From positions 2,127,001 through 2,191,000 of the forward strand of contig NZ_CP018097.1 in NCBI RefSeq assembly GCF_001886695.1: DNA of 64,000 nucleotides, read 5' to 3'. Below the pieces are notes generated by a model. It was not told where the DNA came from. It ran no database searches and saw nothing but the letters and a program-made list of their open reading frames with translations. This DNA comes from Aurantiacibacter gangjinensis (GTDB lineage Bacteria; Pseudomonadota; Alphaproteobacteria; Sphingomonadales; Sphingomonadaceae). Below are positions 62,363-64,000 of the stretch, piece by piece (the first letter of the stretch is position 1; each line of letters begins with the position of its first letter). Both the position numbers and the translations under genes were made by a program.

Positions 62363-63457
62363 TTAGGTTAGCAGTGAAACGCGCCCGCCGGCATGGCGCT
62401 GCAAGCGTCCGGCAATTTCCAGCTCCAGCAAGGCCATCTGCACGGCGCCCGTCGTGCTGCCGGTCTGGCGCACCAGTTCGTCCACCCCGACCGGTGCGAG
62501 TGACAGCAGATCGGCCACATCGCCCGATGCGAGATCGTCATCGTCACTCTCATCGAATGCGAAACCGTTCGCCAGCTCGTTCACATGCGATCGCGGCTTG
62601 CCATCAAAGCCGGACAGCAGTTCGACCACATCGGCAGCGTTCTGAACCAGCACCGCGCCTTCGCGGATCAGCTGGTTGCAGCCTTGTGCGCGGGCATCCG
62701 CCGGATGGGCGGGCACCGCCATGACTTCGCGACCGGCCTCGCCAGCGAGCCGCGCTGTGATGAGAGAGCCCGACTTGGGCGCGGCTTCCACCACCAACGT
62801 GCCGAGCGAAAGCCCGGCGATAATGCGGTTGCGTTTAGGAAATTGCTGGCCGCGCGGTTCGGTGCCGGGCGCTTCCTCAGCGATCAGCAGCCCCTCGCTC
62901 GCGACCTGCTCCTGCAATTTCGCATGCTGCGCAGGATAAGCGATGTCGATGCCACTGGCGATAACACCGATGGTTGCAGGCAAAGCGCCTTCATGGCTCG
63001 CGCCGTCGATGCCCTTGGCAAGGCCCGAGACGATGGTGAACCCTTCGGCGACCAGATCGCGCGCCAGGTCTCGCGCCAGTTTCACCGCCGCGGCAGACGC
63101 ATTTCGCGCGCCCACCATGGCGACGCAGGGCTTGGCCGCCAGCGACAGGTCGCCCCGATAGGTCACGATGGGAGGCGCACCGTCCATGGCACGCAGCAGC
63201 GCCGGATAGTCCGCCATGTCGTGGAAGAGGTAGCGTGCGCCCGCTGCTCGCGTGGCTTCCACCTCCTGCTCGATGCGCCTGCGCTGCGCAGGCTTGTAAT
63301 TGCGCTTCGCACCGCGCGCCGCGAGATCGGGCAGCGCCTCGATCGCTTCGCGCGCCGTGCCGAACCGGCCCAGCAATTGCGCGTAGCTGACCGGCCCGAT
63401 ATTCGCGGATCGCAGAAGCTGGATGCGGGCGAACGCCTCCGCCTGGTCCAAGCTCAC
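62363..63457 (-). CDS. dprA: DNA-processing protein DprA
   Basis: DprA loads RecA on incoming single-stranded DNA in transformation. The 364-residue protein has the helix-turn-helix start, the Rossmann motifs VAMVGARNASAAAVKLA and GFTIVSGLAKGIDGASH, FPKRNRIIAGLS, VVEAAPKSGSLITA, AVPAHPADARAQGCNQLI and a C-terminal winged helix (VGVDELVRQTGSTTGAVQ). I choose the GTG at 63457, which overlaps the plsY stop as GTGA. Confidence 0.94.
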   Translation of the reverse strand: MSLDQAEAFARIQLLRSANIGPVSYAQLLGRFGTAREAIEALPDLAARGAKRNYKPAQRRRIEQEVEATRAAGARYLFHDMADYPALLRAMDGAPPIVTYRGDLSLAAKPCVAMVGARNASAAAVKLARDLARDLVAEGFTIVSGLAKGIDGASHEGALPATIGVIASGIDIAYPAQHAKLQEQVASEGLLIAEEAPGTEPRGQQFPKRNRIIAGLSLGTLVVEAAPKSGSLITARLAGEAGREVMAVPAHPADARAQGCNQLIREGAVLVQNAADVVELLSGFDGKPRSHVNELANGFAFDESDDDDLASGDVADLLSLAPVGVDELVRQTGSTTGAVQMALLELEIAGRLQRHAGGRVSLLT

Positions 63458-64000
63458 TTGCCCTGCCCGATCTTCGGTTCCTCTCCGTGCGCCAGCCGCC
63501 CCAGATTGGCGCGGTGCAGCCAGATGATGAGCACGGCGATGGCGACCAGCGCCGGCACATAGCTCTCCATTGCAAGAACGGCGGCTGCCGCGGCGGCCGC
63601 GCAAACAGCGGCCATCCCAGCCAGCGAGCTGATGCGGAAAATCGCCGCGACCAGCAGCCACGTAACCGCGTAAGCAGCCCCGATAGGCCAAGCGAGACCG
63701 AAACTCACGCCAAGATTGGTCGCCACGCCCTTGCCGCCCTTGAAGCCGAGCCAGATCGGGAAACAGTGCCCAAGAACCGCGCCGAGCGCCGCCAGCGGCA
63801 CCGGACCGTAAGCTGCCTGCGGCATCGCATCGGACTGATCGAACATCGCCTTTGCCAGCAGGACAGGCACCAGCCCCTTCGCCAGATCGAGCAGCAGCGT
63901 CGCCGCCGCCAGCTTCTTCGATCCCGTCCGCAGCACGTTCGTGGCGCCGATATTGCCGCTGCCGATGGTGCGGATGTCGCCCATGCCGCCCGCTTTCGCC
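63454..64000 (-). CDS. plsY: glycerol-3-phosphate acyltransferase PlsY (5' end cut by window edge)
   Basis: PlsY transfers the acyl group from acyl-phosphate to glycerol-3-phosphate in the membrane. The visible part has the first conserved site as GGMGDIRTIGSGNIGATNVLR, the second GHCFPIWLGFKGGKGVATNLGV and several hydrophobic segments. The frame runs off the right edge with AKAGG before the Met at 63982-63984, so the true start is outside. The plsY-dprA-topA order is conserved in relatives. Confidence 0.93.
   Translation of the reverse strand, partial: AKAGGMGDIRTIGSGNIGATNVLRTGSKKLAAATLLLDLAKGLVPVLLAKAMFDQSDAMPQAAYGPVPLAALGAVLGHCFPIWLGFKGGKGVATNLGVSFGLAWPIGAAYAVTWLLVAAIFRISSLAGMAAVCAAAAAAAVLAMESYVPALVAIAVLIIWLHRANLGRLAHGEEPKIGQGK

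Noticed and set aside
1-64000. CRISPR arrays, insertion sequences, plasmid or phage origins
   Set aside because: I saw no regularly spaced direct repeats, transposase motifs or iterons; the repeats found are single palindromic elements.

Overview
The window is a stretch of GC-rich alphaproteobacterial chromosome. The best match is Sphingomonadales, probably Erythrobacteraceae (Erythrobacter, Altererythrobacter or Qipengyuania type). The reasons are alpha-type AddAB, a DivL-like kinase carrying Tyr in the H-box, the SdhE-Mfd, PlsY-DprA-TopA and LepB-Rnc-Era gene orders, Flp pilins, and short intergenic inverted repeats of the kind common in sphingomonads. The taxonomic call is inference from gene content; there is no rRNA here.

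Layout. 1-3.2 kb: the start of a secreted DUF885 protein, a small membrane protein and recG, all on the minus strand. 3.3-9.7 kb: sdhE, mfd and a secreted S9 peptidase on plus. 9.7-11.6 kb: a lone EAL phosphodiesterase, nadK and tRNA-Asn. 11.6-13.1 kb: an AT-rich segment with one small membrane protein and a truncated ORF, the most foreign-looking part of the window. 13.1-18.5 kb: secA, a small exported protein, argJ and an inositol-phosphatase-family gene. 18.5-29.7 kb: a minus-strand cluster read as divL-like, tsaE, amgK, murU, addB, addA, trxA, with start/stop overlaps at every junction from divL to addA. 29.8-38.1 kb: ahcY, a peroxiredoxin, a serine hydrolase, murA, a phospholipase D-like gene with folE, a hemerythrin and tRNA-Arg. 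38.1-46.4 kb: a NUDIX hydrolase, two Flp pilins, an M48 lipoprotein protease, then accA, xerD and two exported or membrane proteins facing aroK-aroB. 46.4-55.7 kb: an enoyl-CoA hydratase, a lipoprotein, glutathione reductase, a SIR2-like protein, a PAP2 phosphatase, an RhlE-type helicase, an AT-rich exported protein and pgi. 55.9-58.3 kb: lepB-rnc-era. 58.4-64 kb: a receiver-domain protein with a long N-terminal extension, topA with a small basic partner, dprA and the truncated plsY.

The genes are mostly core housekeeping: DNA repair and topology (recG, mfd, addAB, topA, xerD, dprA), envelope synthesis and recycling (murA, amgK-murU, plsY, lepB, secA), shikimate, arginine and folate steps, and redox balance (trxA, gor, peroxiredoxin). 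I see no complete prophage, insertion sequence, CRISPR array, plasmid origin or recognisable multi-gene defence island. The points most worth a second look are the Tyr-for-His kinase and its coupled operon, the SIR2-like protein with a substituted catalytic position, the AT-rich segment behind tRNA-Asn whose last ORF runs into the tail of secA, and a decayed partial copy of the tRNA-Arg 3' half beside that tRNA.
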